Positions 28,901 to 41,761 are shown, counted from the first letter of the stretch. The stretch is DNA of 64,000 nucleotides from Dryas octopetala (GCA_963921425.1 OY992837.1:17891896-17955895); one strand, 5' to 3'. Numbers and translations: made by a program. The notes: generated from the sequence alone by a model not told the origin.

Positions 28901-30411
28901 ATCAATACTCTAAGTAAAATAAAATTTGAGCATACCAAACCTCATGGATTTTCTTTGAAATTGCTGCAGAAAATTGGCAGATTTTTAGGGAAACTTTGAA
29001 AATGTATAACTCACTCAATATCTATGAGATTTGTATGATTCTTGTCTTGAATGAAAGGTGCATATGTCTATTTTCATGCATAAAAACAGTTTTGCAAGTT
29101 TCTAACTCAAATGGTACAAAATTCATTTTTTGTCATACAAGGTCAGAAGATGTAAAAATAGCGCTATTGGCTAGCCAAACAAGACTAAGTTGTAAGACTC
29201 TTGAATTTTTCTTTGGATACATTTAACCCTAAACATTCAACATGGTTTTAAGGTATTGAAAATCAGACTTAGAGGGTAGGGTGAGGGTTCTTACCAATTG
29301 TTGTTGAGTTTTCCAAAAGGAAATGCAGGCTGCAAACTCCTTCTTCTTCTTCTCGGGATGACCTTCTCTTTTGGCCTCCTCTTCTCTTCTCTAACTTTCT
29401 CTTTCTCTAACTCTCTTTCTTTTTCTAGAACTCAAAATTAATGTAGGGCATTTGTCTAAGTAGGGTTGGTTTTATAAAAGAATGCTTGTGTTTGTTGGAG
29501 AGAAAACTGAAAAATCACTTCCTTTCTTGTGTGGGAAAGGTTTCTGACAAGGCTCTTGGGCTATTTGTCAGGGTTTTGGATTCCCAAGAGGCTTCTGATA
29601 GGCTGGCCAATCCCTTAGGGTCTTTTTAATTGAGTGTTTAGTCTAAGGCTCTAGGCTAAACAGCCCAACAACCAACCAAAAGCTTTCCTTTATGCTTAAT
29701 CATTTATTTAATTAAAGCCATCATTAAATTTTATTTTGTTTTCTTCCCCCCTAATCCGAAAATACACTCTATCTCCAGCCCTAGTCATGATCACCATGCC
29801 ATGCAATAACCATCATCTTTATCTCTTGCTCAAGTGACCTAAGGTTCTTGTCCTAGTGGTCTAGATTGGTCAAAATAGGGTTTCAAGGTCAACTTTTCCA
29901 CCCTTGGTATTCCTACTTGTCAAATCCTAACTCTAAACATGTATATGCCATAAATACATGTTTGTACAAGGAAAAGCAAGTATGTGATTCGAAAGAATCA
30001 CTTGAGTGTCCAAATAACTTATTAAAAATATGTAATTTCAAATAAGTGTATTAAAAGTGTTTTTGGATGAAGCAAAATCACACAAGCTCTTGGCATTCCT
30101 TTGTAATCCGAGACCACCAATTGAGTAGACAAAGTCATGCTCAAAATCAAATTATCCAAGCATGAGTAATTAGGTCAAGGTGTTTTGCATAAGTGGTCAT
30201 GTTCTTAGTTTTGTGAAATGCTAAGCAAGTGACATAATTTTAACATAAGTGCATAACTTTAAATAAAGCATTTTGATAAATGTAATTCCATAAACTTAAC
30301 TACGTGGGATAAATTCAAATTTATGTTCAAAAGGTGGAAATTAGTTCTAACTAATTTTAATTAGTCTAGTAACAACCTTAACCCAAAATCAATAAAATTT
30401 GGAGTGTTACA
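25961..30411 (+). mobile_element. LTR element (solo LTR or LARD) with 5-bp target duplication
   Basis: It begins TGTCACACCCCAAAATGGGG and ends GGAGTGTTACA, with canonical TG...CA termini. The 5-bp sequence cttac lies directly on both sides (25956-25960 and 30412-30416). The span is 4,451 bp, including the 200-base gap. No gag, protease, RT or integrase segment was recognised. A TATA-like box (gcctataaatacc) near 26811-26823 suggests a plus-strand LTR promoter. It is therefore either one very long solo Gypsy LTR or a non-autonomous LARD. Confidence 0.8.
28335..28534. other. Assembly gap of 200 N
   Basis: Exactly 200 consecutive N, probably a placeholder of arbitrary length. Any reading frame across it is meaningless. 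Confidence 0.99.
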
Positions 30412-30416
30412 CTTAC

Positions 30417-30881
30417 ATTGCAAAACAGTTTAGGGTTTAGCTCCAGGGTTTTGGGCGGACTCAAAATCTGAGACTAAACCTTAAACCATAAGTTTCATAA
30501 CCCCAATTGTAAACCTTACACCAAATCAAGGGCGACGTTGTAATTTCACACCAATAAATAATGAAAAAAACATAATAGAGAAATTGGTATTTTCCAAGGC
30601 ACCAAAATATATATGACGTTAACAAATAGATTGGGTCTATTGACTAAAGTATGATAAAATTTTAGACCTTAATAACTTTTATAGGAAAAAATCCAATGAT
30701 CATTATATAATATTAAAATATTTTATTAATTTAAATAAAATTTGCTAATATACTGCTGAGGCAAAATTTGAATCCCTCTTTCCACAAAGAAAAAATTAAA
30801 AAAAAAAAAAGGGAAAAAAAAAAGTAATGGGAAAGATGGGAACTCATATAAAGAGAGATATGAAATAGGAGCACAGAAGAA
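30417..30881 (+). promoter_or_regulatory. Upstream region of the SOD gene
   Basis: AT-rich sequence. 'tataaa' at 30847-30852 is only about 30 bp before the ATG, probably too close to be the main TATA box. 'attatataatatt' near 30703-30715 is a better-placed candidate. A-rich tracts lie at 30795-30822. Confidence 0.3.
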
Positions 30882-33804
30882 ATGGGCAGTGTCAAAGCGG
30901 TGGTTCTTATCACTGGGCAAGATACCAAAGTTAGAGGCTCTCTACATTTCGTTCAGGACCGCAACGGTCTCTCTCTCTCTCTCTCTCTCTTTTTGGTGGG
31001 TTGGTGTTAATTGTTGGTAATATATTATTGCATAAACATACATGAACAGGCCCTACTCATGTTAAAGGGAGGATTACTGGGCTTTCTCCTGGTCTTCATG
31101 GCTTCCATATTCACGCTCTTGGTGATACCTCCAATGGTTGCAATTCCACTGGTACTCGTTCTCTGTTTCCTGTCTGAATTTCAGCTTGAATTCTTAATTT
31201 TAATGCAATCTTATACTGCTTCTAGGCTCATAATTCCTGTTTCTCTAATGGGTTTTAGTTCAATCTTTTTTTTTTTCTTGGTGGGTGGTTGGTACTTTTT
31301 AATTTTTAAGTTTTTGATGTTTCTTTTTATTAGGACCCCATTTTAATCCACTGAAGAAGGACCATGGAGCTCCTTCAGATAAGGAGCGTCACGCGGGTGA
31401 TTTGGGTAACGTTGTTGCAGGCCCAGATGGTATGCAAAGTTATTGGTTTCTGTATGTAGTTATGTATTGTATATGGAATGGAATGGAGTGCTCAATGCTT
31501 CCTCAGACACAGTTCAATATTTTACTAAATTTTCACTCTGCAGGAGTTGCTGAGGTTTCTCTTAACGACTGGCAGGTAATTTAATTCATTGTCAGTGGCT
31601 TTGTTTTATTTTGAATATTCTTTTTGTAATATTTGTGACTCAAATCCTCTTAAGATGGTGACATGGCGTCTAGCTGATGTCTTTTAATTGAAACCTGTAT
31701 AAATGTCATAGGCTTATCTACAATGCTAGCATATTGTCACCAATGAAATCATTTTCTGTCCTTGGATTCATGCCCCTTTTAGTTATATTCCATTTTCTTG
31801 ATATCAATTTTAGATTCCTCTAAGTGGACCTCATTCCATTCTTGGGAGGGCAGTTGTCGTGCATGCTGATCCTGACGATCTTGGCAAAGGTAAGATTGCA
31901 AGATTTTCTTGGAAAATTGTCTGTTTATTACATTTGGGCTTTCATAGCTCCTTTGTATAGTTTCATTACCATTTCACCTATGCGATACATTATGCTTATT
32001 TGATTACAATTTCATATATCTGCCTTGATGAACTTGACATCAAAGCACAATATTATCCCTGTTCCATGATTACTTCACCCAAAAGGAATTTCACATGCTT
32101 CACAATAATTCTAAGGCATGTAGCCCTTGATTATAATTGTCCTCTCTCTTCTGCTGGATGATCACTTAAGTTTTTCAATTCGAGGAATAGGGATCAGTTG
32201 ATACTTGACCATTTACTGATTCTTGTTGCGAATAACTACAACACAGAGATCTCTATTTTTATTATTTTTTTTTTTTTTAAAGATTCTCTTGGAGTTTAAT
32301 TGTAGTCCATTTAGCAGTGACGGATTTTTCTTTCTTTGGGAATTGGTACTTTAAGAGATGTTTTAGTGACTTTCAACATATTTACTTCTTGAAAATTTTG
32401 TGTCACTATAAGGCTAAAGAGATATTTTTATACAATTAATGCATGTACTTCGTAATTTTTCCAAGCATTTTGAACTTATCTCACAAAGATGTCAATCTCA
32501 ATGCAATTCAGACTTGAGTATGGTCAGTTTTATCATCATGCCATGAAACTCTAAGAAGCACTCATTCACCTCTTCGATTCAAAATATGAATAGTTTTCTC
32601 ATTAGCTCTTCGTACATAAGAAATCATTTATCTTGCATACATCTCTCTGTACTTCATTTTTACTTAAGGAGTCTTAGAAAAGTGGGTGACTTTACCTGTT
32701 TTGTAGCCCTTCTCGTCGTTGTTAAAATCAAATCTGTTTTTATGATAAAACCCGTAAGTACTTTTCAGGTTTATGCTGTCATTGCTAATTTTGTATGGAT
32801 ATAGATTTGGTTTTGGTGCATGCATTATGCTCGTGCGTTTTTATGAATGATTCCATGAATGACACTATGGTACTGCAGTACCCTATGACTTTATAGATTA
32901 TGACAGTTCAAATGGTTGGACTGTCATATAGATCTTCCATAAGGTTTTGTTGTCTGAGATCAACCACGGGGTAGAAGCTTTGATTGATTTGAAGGTTTTC
33001 ATTCTATGGTGAATGGTGGAGAGGATGGCTAGGTTTTGTTTGATCAGATTGCTGTCCAGAGCTTGATTTCTTACTCATCATGCTACAGAAACCATAGGGA
33101 GAATTTCTTACTTACCTGATGAAGAGAGATTGAGATCGAGAGAGATCAAGAGAGATAATCGGCTTGCTTCACTGTTGTTGAGAAACTGCTGTGTTTATTT
33201 TTGTTGAGGAGTTCATTTGAACAATTCTCTGGGCCCTGGCTCCCTGCATATCTGAAACATTTGGAAAATTTGGGTGTGTGATATTTTGGAACTGGTAGAC
33301 ATGCTCTAATAGCAGGGAAAAGTATGAGCTATCTTGAAGATCAGCCCCTTAGAAGTGAAATAATTCATTGGAAGCTTTAAAAATGTGTTTTCCGGTGCAA
33401 ATGTCACTGAAAGTTAACTTGTGTTTCCCAGTGCAAATGGAAGCTTTAAAAATGTGTTTTCCAGTGCTTTACTGTGGATTGATCATCTTTATCATGGATG
33501 TTGTGCCCTGATGTCTATATATCTTTAATGCAATAGGTGGACATGAACTCAGCAAGGCTACTGGGAATGCAGGAGCAAGAGTTGGATGTGGTATGTATTT
33601 TACTTCTCTAGCCATTTGGTATTGCAGTACAGGCAAATTGTTTTTATCATAGTCAGTAGTAGGGTCAGGCATTTTTTTTTTTTGTTGTCATTCCTTTTAT
33701 TTTCCTTCCTCTTTTCCACTTTCCCTTTTCATTCACTCACACTCATCTAACATTTGTTATATCGATTTTTGGCAGGAATCATTGGCCTTCAGTCTTCTGT
33801 TTAA
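30882..33804 (+). CDS. CSD: Cu/Zn superoxide dismutase, seven exons
   Basis: Exons: 30882-30966, 31050-31151, 31334-31429, 31544-31575, 31814-31889, 33537-33590 and 33776-33804. All are GT-AG and in frame, giving 157 aa. The enzyme converts superoxide to oxygen and hydrogen peroxide. Copper ligands are H48, H50, H65 and H122. Zinc ligands are H65, H73, H82 and D85. The structural disulfide is C59-C148, and the active-site arginine is R145. There is no N-terminal transit peptide, so it is not the plastid isoform. The C-terminus is GIIGLQSSV: it resembles the CSD3-like branch but has no AKL-type peroxisomal signal, so a cytosolic location is likeliest. Intron 1 starts with a (TC) repeat immediately after the donor (30967-30992). 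Intron 5 is 1.6 kb. Confidence 0.97.
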
Positions 33805-34842
33805 AAAAAAAAACTGCTTGCAGAGCAGATATAGGACAACTTCAAAATTGGGATCTCCGTTTTTTTTTTTTTTTTTTTCATTTGTGGTCTATAATCCTGT
33901 AATAATAATACTTATATTGATATATGAATGCTTTACATGGAATTCTTTGGCATGATATTGTCATTCTGATTATGTGGCATTGGTTAACTTTCAGTGAAAT
34001 TTTGCAGATTCGTTGTTTTCTCACAAGTTTTAATGCCAAGTCATTGCCACATCATATATTGACAACGGAAGATGCTGTTTGCCCCAACATTTTTTAGAGC
34101 TTAGTATAGATTGATTAAATCTAAGAGCTTAAAATCATTTGTAAAAACATGATCCTAACCCTTTTGTTACTTCCTGAGCAAAAATGTTTCGCACACAAGC
34201 ACTCTGACACACTTTTACACCCCCTAAATTATGTTATCTGTATTTATGGATAACACAAAAGATTCAACAAATCTAATTATATACTTGGATCAAAATATTT
34301 TGCTTAAATGTAATCTGTAATTATTCACCAGAAGAAAAACAGATTCAAGAATGGAACTGACATTTTTTGTCTAGAAGGGAAAATCCATTAAAAGGCTTAG
34401 ACACCTTGTATGTATTAAGCTCACCCTGGAATAAAGGCATAGATAATAAACTTCAATTTTGCAAAGTCAACAAGCTTACCATAAGTTATTGTAGGACTTA
34501 CAAAAACTGGCATTTCTTGTGCTAAACACGTAAAGCAGTTCCCTTGATTTAACAACATATGAACAGAAAACTGGAAGGACTTGTCCGACAAGGAAATCAT
34601 CGAATCAAGGTGAAATGAGTAATTTGTTTGATGATACATCAGTAACTTTAGTAAATATTACTCTGTTACAGTTCAACCTTACAGATTGCCACCAATTATC
34701 ACGATTCTAAACTCTGCGCATCTCTTTCCTCATCATGCAACATTTACTGATTTTGGTCATGACTTGTGCAGCAGTCGCCTTCTGGAAAAGCTTTCCTCAA
34801 ACTACTACTTATCTGGTGGCATTAAAAGAGAATTGCAAATCT
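33805..34842. other. 3' flanks of two convergent genes
   Basis: The SOD gene (+) and the cap-binding gene (-) converge here. T runs (33860-33879) and AATAAT-type possible poly(A) signals (33900-33910) fit a SOD 3' UTR. No other gene was recognised. Confidence 0.45.
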
Positions 34843-37074
34843 TTAACCCCTCAACCACGTGTTTCTGTATGATGAATTGTCACGGAGTGAAGCATCATGG
34901 GGCTTGTATTCCATGATATAGCTGTGTGGGAGCTTCAAGTTCCGCTTGATTGCATCTCTTAAAGCCATTACAGCCTGGATAAGCAAGAGAAAATTGCATC
35001 ATGAGAGAGAGAGAGAGCATAGAAACAATAACTAGCCATGAAAGTATTTCATATTTATAAATTACCAACCTGATGATCAGACGCATTACGATTCCAGACA
35101 CTCAATATGTCCTCGTTGAATCTAATGCTTAGTACTGCACCACATATGTTCTCTCCATAATCAAGTTGGTCACCCACCATGGCAAGAACCTGCATACACA
35201 TGCAGGAGTAAGAAATACTAAACTCAGTTTAAAGTTCCAACTTTGGAGACAGGCAAGTTAGACGCATAGCCTAGTTGGTAGCCACACCTCCTCTAAAGAG
35301 GAGAGCTTAAGTTCAAATCCAGTCCCCACCAGAAAATATCATAACTGATTAAAACACATTAGAGAGTTCACATTAAATTGGTAGTGAAACCATACATACA
35401 ATCACACACGTGTCGCGTATGTGCGTTGATAATACGCATGTGTGTATGTATGTATACATAAAGGATCTTAGATGGCATTTGCTTTTTAAAATTGAGCAGA
35501 CGCCCATGCTTTACTGGTACAAGACAAAGGCTGAATGATGATTTACTGGTACGAGACAAACTCGGCACTTATGAGGGGACCCGTTTGATTGTATATCTTC
35601 TATTCTGAAATGTTGCACGAACATCAGACTTTTTGCTACATACAGGAGCTCAATCTCAAGCTCTCAGAAGTTATCATCTTTACACCAGCCACAATTTTTA
35701 AATGGGTATTGATTGCTCACTATAATAAGCATGGAACTGAAGCTTGTAGAAAGCTAAAACCTTAAATACAGCCCAAGGTTGGATACCCAAATTCAATCTC
35801 AAAATTTTCTTCATAGGAAATAGACAACAATGACACAAACATCATGGGCAAAATATCCCATTAAGTTACATGATAATTTGATATGCAAGTTTACGGTTTT
35901 ACCTCCAACCATTTCTTCCAGAAACCAAACAGTGAATGATAATAAATTAAAGAAATAAACTTTACATTAATAAAGCCATGAAAATGAACTTACAATTATA
36001 ATTATCCCATAAAAATAGAAAAAACAAGCAAAAGAAAAATACAATTCAAAGACATATTAATCAAAACAACCACTGCCCGTTCCTCGGCAGCCCCAAGAAG
36101 CCCATTTCATCTGTACCAATTTCTACTTTTTTTTCAGTACCTTTTTCAAAAAGAGACTGAGATAATCTCTTCCTTCACACTTAACGTCAATTATTTACGA
36201 ATTTTCAAAATTAACTTGTATTCACAAAGTCAGAAGAAACAAAGGCCACCAATTCAAACTCATAGCCAAAAACTGAATCAAAAGGAAAGAGAAAAGCAAG
36301 TTGACAGAGGACTCATGTCTCAGCTTCACTTCTGAGAGCTTGAGGTTGAGCTCCTGTTAATGACCAAAACCTGCTTCTCGTGTAAAATTTCAGGAAAGAG
36401 ATGCAGTCAAATATGGTGGTCTGTTCAATTTTAAAACGCAGACGCCCGTTTAAGATCCTATCTTTAACAGAATTTATCTCAAATGATAATTGGTTTAGTT
36501 TACAAGACAATTGAAATATCATCCAGAATACAACGCGATTTTCATTACTCAACAAAATCAATGAGAAAAGCTTCGCAATATTTTAAGCTACCTTACAGTT
36601 GGTTCAGCATACCCAGGTGTAGACAATGTTTAAAATTTCAGAAGTTTAAGGGTCCAGACAACCATATCGGAGTTGATTGTATATTCTTCCATGGTATCAC
36701 GGACATCTTGGCAACATGTAAACAAGATATCGGCAAGTACCAGTATCCATGGACACTAAGGCAAAAAGTTTTCCTGACATATTATCGAAAGAGGACCGAA
36801 CTTTTGATGAAGCTCCTTGGTCTTGACCTGAGTGAGTTTCTTGATCCTGTTGGGCTCAATATTTGTTGTGACTACAAGTGCATAGGAAACCAACTTGCCA
36901 CTCTTTTCAGCTTGAGCCACACAACACCAGTCACTTTCACATACGCACATTCCTCCATGTCTTGCAAGGGGAAGAGGCCATTGGTTGGGTTGATTTCTTT
37001 GAGCAAGAGATTTCTTTTGGTGCTCTGATGCCTTCCAGAGATATTTTCTTGAATTTTCTTTTTCTATTACTTTA

Positions 37075-37115
<41 letters not shown>

Positions 37116-40100
37116 CCAATTTTAAAATACGCTTGGCTAGTGAAAAAGGTGAGGTTATGAGCACGGATGGGTCAAAATATTTGAAATCTCCTTTATGTAT
37201 CATTATGATTCTTTCTCCTTTTTTTTTTTTTTTTTTTTTTTCATTTGGGTGCGATGGGTGGAAGTATCACATCTTGAATTTGCAGACGACACTAATTTTT
37301 TTAATCCAAAGAGTAGAAATGGGAGAATCTGTTAGATATTATGGAGTGTTTTTGTGCAGCATTGGGGTTAAAAATCAATAGAGCAAAGTGTGTCTTGGTG
37401 GGAATAAACTCGGAGGTAAGCAAAGTGGAGGGTTTAGCAAGCTCAATTGGTTAGGTTGGGTATTGGCCTATGAAGTCCTTGGGCTGCCTTTGGAGGGTAA
37501 TCCTAGGGCTGTGAACTTTTGGAATCCTGTTGTAGACAAGATTGGGGAGTTGGAAGAAGGTGTATCCCTCTAGAGGAGGCTGACTTACATTCATACAAGC
37601 AGTACTGGGCAGTATCCCAATTTACTATTGTCTTTATTTACAATTCCAAAAGGGGCCGTTAGGAAGATGGAGAACCTTATAAGGTATTTTGTATGGGCTG
37701 GTGCAGGGGAAGAAAGTAAAATGCATTTAATCAGGTGAGATCTAGTATCACTGGTCATGCAGAAAGGAGGGCTGGGGATAGGCATTCTGGTTGCAAAGAA
37801 CAAAGCTTTGTTGGGAAAATGGTTACACAAAATTAAAGTTTGAAGGCAATTTGGCACCAAAAAATAATGTTAAGGACTAACAAGGGTCAAAGTTCAGGGG
37901 GCATTGCTAAATTTTTCACTATATTTATAATGGATGTACAAGGTTTGCAGGTTTAATTGATGCACTAATCCTTGATACAGCATCATTCAATATTTCTATA
38001 TTTCTACGCAAATTTCTGTCTTTTCTATAATTCTTCCTAAAATTTTCACCAATATTGCAACAAATTCGGTCTACCGATGTACTCGCACATAGTGACATTT
38101 TCATCCCTGTGTGTCGGATACAGAGGTACGCCGTTCGGTAAGAAAAGAAAGAGATTTAGGCCAATGCAATACAGAGAAGTAAACTACTACCCTAAATCTT
38201 GAAAAATCCGAGTTTTCCAAAATTTCCCCCTCTACAGATCTTTCCTTCGCAACAAGTATATGCATGCTATTCTAATTAATTCCATCCCCAAATTCCAAGA
38301 GAATCTTTACAAATTTGATGTACATCAAGATATCAATTCAGAAAAATTCCAGTAGCACCCAAAACTAAAAACAGAACACTAGAATTGTCAATAAATTATC
38401 ATTATTCTTCATTGCATGCATAAATTAATTGAAAGTCAACATTTAAGAAAAATTAGGTGATGCTTCCGAATGCTTAAAAAAGTACAAATTTTCTACTAAA
38501 ACCCACCAAGATTAAGTAGAATGATTGCTTCAAAAAAACATTGTCAAAATGAAACAACTTATGGCAAGAAAGTAGCATGGAAACTGCACATTTACCAGCA
38601 CAAAGAAATTCTAGTTTTTCTCCTTACCAGGTCCTCCCAGAAACGGCCTGACACAGCCTTTTTGAATCTTATTATCCATTTACCACCATTGCAATTAGCA
38701 GAGTCCTGACAAACCACAAATTTCACAGAAGTTGGCATTCTGTTGTCTATAAAGATCAATATCTTTGAAGCAATTCTGAGGTAATTGCATTCCGTAGAAA
38801 GGAATAAGAGAAACAAACAGAAATTAGAAAGAAAAGATTAAAAGCCAGGTTTCAAATGTTTACCTCCCACAGAGGGCGAATTCCCTCCTTGAAAAGATGC
38901 AAGTCTGTTGGGCTAGGCAAAGAAGAAGGGCGGGATAGGTGGCAATAACAGATCCAAAAACCTTCAACCTATATGCAAGCAAAAAGAACTTAATTAAAAA
39001 AAGAGGATTATACTCAGCCACATTTTCATCGCCTCCTGACATTAAAAATAGATCTTACCGAACTGAAGTCCACAATTTTCTTTATATTGTCTTCGTACGA
39101 TGTCTGGCTTCGAATTCCAGGTGTTCGGCGAGTGTACCAAAATACGAATTTGTGCTAATCATAGAAACATAAAGAATAAGTGCTACAAGATCACAACAAT
39201 TATCAATTGGATAAAAGAAAGACCAATAGACTTAAACATTAGTGGCCTTAAAATGCTTTCTTTTATCAATTGGATAGAAAAAAAAAAACTCATGTTACAA
39301 CTCTACAACCACAACAAATAATAAGTTACAAGAAGGCATTGAGGGACCACTCCCAGTTTACTCAACCATGGGAAAGAGAACCCTTCAAAACAAGAATACA
39401 GAAAAGCTCAAGAGTATAGATTTTAATTGGGTAAACAAAGTGGAATAAAGGATTTTTTCTTCGTGTGAGTGTGCAGAGAGACAGAGAGAAAGTGAAAGGA
39501 ACCGAGGGAAAGGGAGAAATCCGACGCCTCCAAGTGAAATAGTAAAATGCAGTGCTAACTATAACATATAACCCTTTTCCAAGGCAAGACGTAACCTTAA
39601 GAAAACATAAGCAGCACAAATATTACTCAATCATTCACAAAAACAAAAATCATATAAGTAAAAGTACTAATCGTTGAATAGGTAAACACCAAACATCCAA
39701 CCCAAAAGACCCAAAAGCTTAAGCCATTAGATGGAGATGCCCATTTGACACTTAGACTCATCTGAAAGAGTATATATAACCAAATGTGAGAAACCCAGAA
39801 AATGAACGGACTTGAGTGAAACGGGTGTTTAACGTTTTTTACCATAAGAAACAAAATCAATGGAGATCGAAATAATAAATTGACTCCTAGATAGGCAATT
39901 CAACAGCAACCCAACTCACTCAATCAGTAACCATTTGAGGGAAAACTACAATATTAAACATGAATTTACTTTCTCTTGTGAAAGACCCAAATTTTAGCTA
40001 AGTGAACAAATCTAGAGAGAGAGAGAGAGAGGGAGGGAGAGAACCTTGAGGGGATGGAGGCCAGCTTTGAGGTCGCGAGCTTGACGTTCAAGAAATTCTT

Positions 40101-40212
40101 CGGCTTCTTTGTTACTATTATCAATAGAATCTAAAAGGGCTTGTGAATAACTAATGCTATTATTATTCTCGCTGTTGTTGTCTGATTCCTTCTTCTCTGC
40201 TACCACCTCCAT
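34843..40212 (-). CDS. NCBP: nCBP/4EHP-type mRNA cap-binding protein (eIF4E family, class II), six exons
   Basis: Exons on the minus strand: 40212-40045, 39154-39059, 38968-38864, 38705-38628, 35189-35070 and 34974-34843. All junctions are GT-AG and in frame, giving 232 aa against about 221 in Arabidopsis. The eIF4E fold starts near residue 54: HKFVFWYTRRTPG, VEGFWICYCHLSRP, LFKEGIRPLWED, CNGGKWIIRF, GAVLSIRFNEDILSVWNRNA and MEYKPHDASLRDNSS. The position matching Trp56 of eIF4E is Tyr (in QTSYEDN) while the Trp102 equivalent is kept (PLWED), the hallmark of class II 4EHP/nCBP proteins. The acidic, Asn-rich N-terminus is variable. The protein binds the mRNA cap but usually interacts weakly with eIF4G, so it often acts as a translational modulator. 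Intron 4 (3.4 kb) carries three foreign insertions. Confidence 0.95.
35261..35335 (+). mobile_element. tRNA-derived SINE-like unit
   Basis: An RNA polymerase III box A-like sequence (tagcctagttgg, 35267-35278) is followed 32 bp later by a box B-like sequence (agttcaaatcc, 35310-35320), with tRNA-like arms in between (cctcctctaaagaggag). A functional tRNA is unlikely because a proper acceptor stem is not evident. It lies in intron 4 of the cap-binding gene, close to exon 5. The tail was not resolved. Confidence 0.5.
36800..37045 (-). pseudogene. DUF538 protein gene fragment
   Basis: On the minus strand, LLLKEINPTNGLFPLQDMEE then VKVTGVVWLKLK (about 37000-36905), followed after a frame change by EKSGKLVSYALVVTTNIEP and IKKLTQVKTKEL (about 36914-36820), match the order of the plant DUF538 family. 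The start and the C-terminal part are missing and the frame is broken. It lies within the cap-binding gene's intron 4, beside a run of T at about 37079-37116. Confidence 0.65.
37225..37960 (+). mobile_element. 5'-truncated L1-type LINE fragment
   Basis: Plus-strand frames contain VEVSHLEFADDTNFF, the FADD reverse-transcriptase catalytic motif in plant L1 context. Further on come the C-terminal RT-like pieces SLGLPLEGNPRAVNFWNPVV, RRLTYIHTS, FVWAGAGEESKMHLI and GGLGIGILVAKNKALLGKWL. Stops and frameshifts break it, and the part before the FADD motif is missing. It is inserted in intron 4 of the cap-binding gene, in the opposite orientation. Confidence 0.8.
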
Positions 40213-40542
40213 CGTCCCAAAAAGCCCTAAAATTCAGTCTCCCTCTTTCTCTGCGAGACGACCCAGAAAGAAGCAAAGCAAAGCAAAAGAAATGAATGAA
40301 AGCCGCTTCGTTCTTTTCAGTTTTTTGACATGATCATGGGCTCAAATACGATGGGTTTTCGGATTGGACTTTATACAAGCAATTGGAGATGACCTGTTTT
40401 GACCCACACATGGGCCAGTCTTTTGACTTTGCTTTCAACCATACCCCCAATAGAATTCCTAGGCCCCGTTTGGAGGCCCAAACTGGACGGGCCTATTCAA
40501 TTAAACAGGACAACAGTACCTTGCCCATGTTTAATGCAATAA
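40213..40542 (-). promoter_or_regulatory. Upstream region of the cap-binding protein gene
   Basis: The promoter or 5' leader of the minus-strand gene should lie here. CT-rich sequence (minus strand) occurs just before the ATG. No individual element can be assigned. Confidence 0.35.
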
Positions 40543-41734
40543 GGCTACGTTTGGCACGCTGGACTGTGTTGGATTGGACTATTTTTATGGATTATGCTGG
40601 ATAGTGTTGGACTGGAGTAAGCTGGACTAATGTTATCCTGTGTTTGGTGTTGTGTCGGACTATGAAGCTGGATAAGCTAAATAACACTGTCCTGTGTTTG
40701 GTGCATGGCCGGATGACCGGATTAAGCTATAACTATTTTAATTTTTAAATTAATAAAAACAATTTAATTATCTATTTTTTTTAATATATTTTCAAGACTT
40801 AAAATAATTAACTTTATGTATTTGTTTGTTAAATAAATATATCTTATCTAATTACAATCCACTTTTTAATATAATTTGAAGGGTTAATATTTAATTCTCA
40901 AATTTTTCATAATTTTAAAGTCCAAAATAATTGATTAATTTGTTTTTTATTTAAAAAAATGCTATCAAATGACATTACTCATCTAACTTTTGTTTTTTTT
41001 TTTTTGCTAAATCAAATACTGTTTTTCTTTTTCCAAAACCATTGACCAGCAAAAGCATCCATTAGTGGTGAGACCTATAAGATCCAAACATTTTATAAGG
41101 TAGATAGATCCTAGCAATCACACAAGGCAAATATAAGAAAAGTTGCAGCAATCACACAAGGCAAACAGATAGATCCCAGCGCCAAATCCAATGAACACGT
41201 TTGTTTCCTTTTTCTTTTTGTTTTTCATTTGAGTTTTGGCTCCTGTATTCATCTTTCCCGTTTACCTGCTTCAATCAAAATGTTAGGAATCTCGACTGAT
41301 ATCCAAGAAAAAATCCAATGAAGAAAAAACCCATAAAAAATAATAATAGATCAATCCAAACAAAAAAAAACCCAGAAACCCAAAAGATCAATTCTAAATC
41401 AAGCTTGTCCAGAGAGAACAAGAGAGAGAGAGAGGAGGGAGAGAAAAGAATTGACATCCAGAGAAAGAAAGCAGAGAGAGAGAGCTTACCCACAAACTGA
41501 ATATGAAGGATGGACGCGCGAGCTACCTCCAGGTTTGTGTTATTTTGCGAGGCGTAATCCAGTTCTTAGATAGCGAGGTGTCTTCAAGCCTCGCTATTTA
41601 CCAACGCTTAGTCCGCTGTTTTAGAAGAAGCGGTGGTAGATAGTCCCACTTAAAATAATACTGGGCCTTACCAAACATGAGTTCATTGGGTTATTTAACA
41701 CAATCCGGCCTAGTCCAACAAAACAAATGTAGCC
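40543..41734. mobile_element. PIF/Harbinger-type non-autonomous element, 1.19 kb
   Basis: The left terminus is GGCTACGTTTGGCACG and the right terminus, from the other strand, is GGCTACATTTGTTTTG. TAA flanks both ends (40540-40542 and 41735-41737), the 3-bp target duplication of this superfamily. Subterminal repeats of the 'ggactgtgttggattgg' and 'gtcctgtgtttggtg' type fill the left 200 bp. No transposase was recognised. A GA-rich stretch lies near 41400-41490. Confidence 0.7.
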
Positions 41735-41761
41735 TAAAGGAAGATATTGGATTAGATGCTG

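Noticed and set aside
35261-35335. A functional tRNA gene
   Set aside because: Boxes A and B are present, but a convincing acceptor stem and anticodon arm could not be made, so a SINE-like origin is preferred.
36483-37028. Plus-strand open frame of 181 codons in the cap-binding gene intron
   Set aside because: It lies opposite the DUF538 fragment and no part of it resembles a known protein; it is an antisense shadow.
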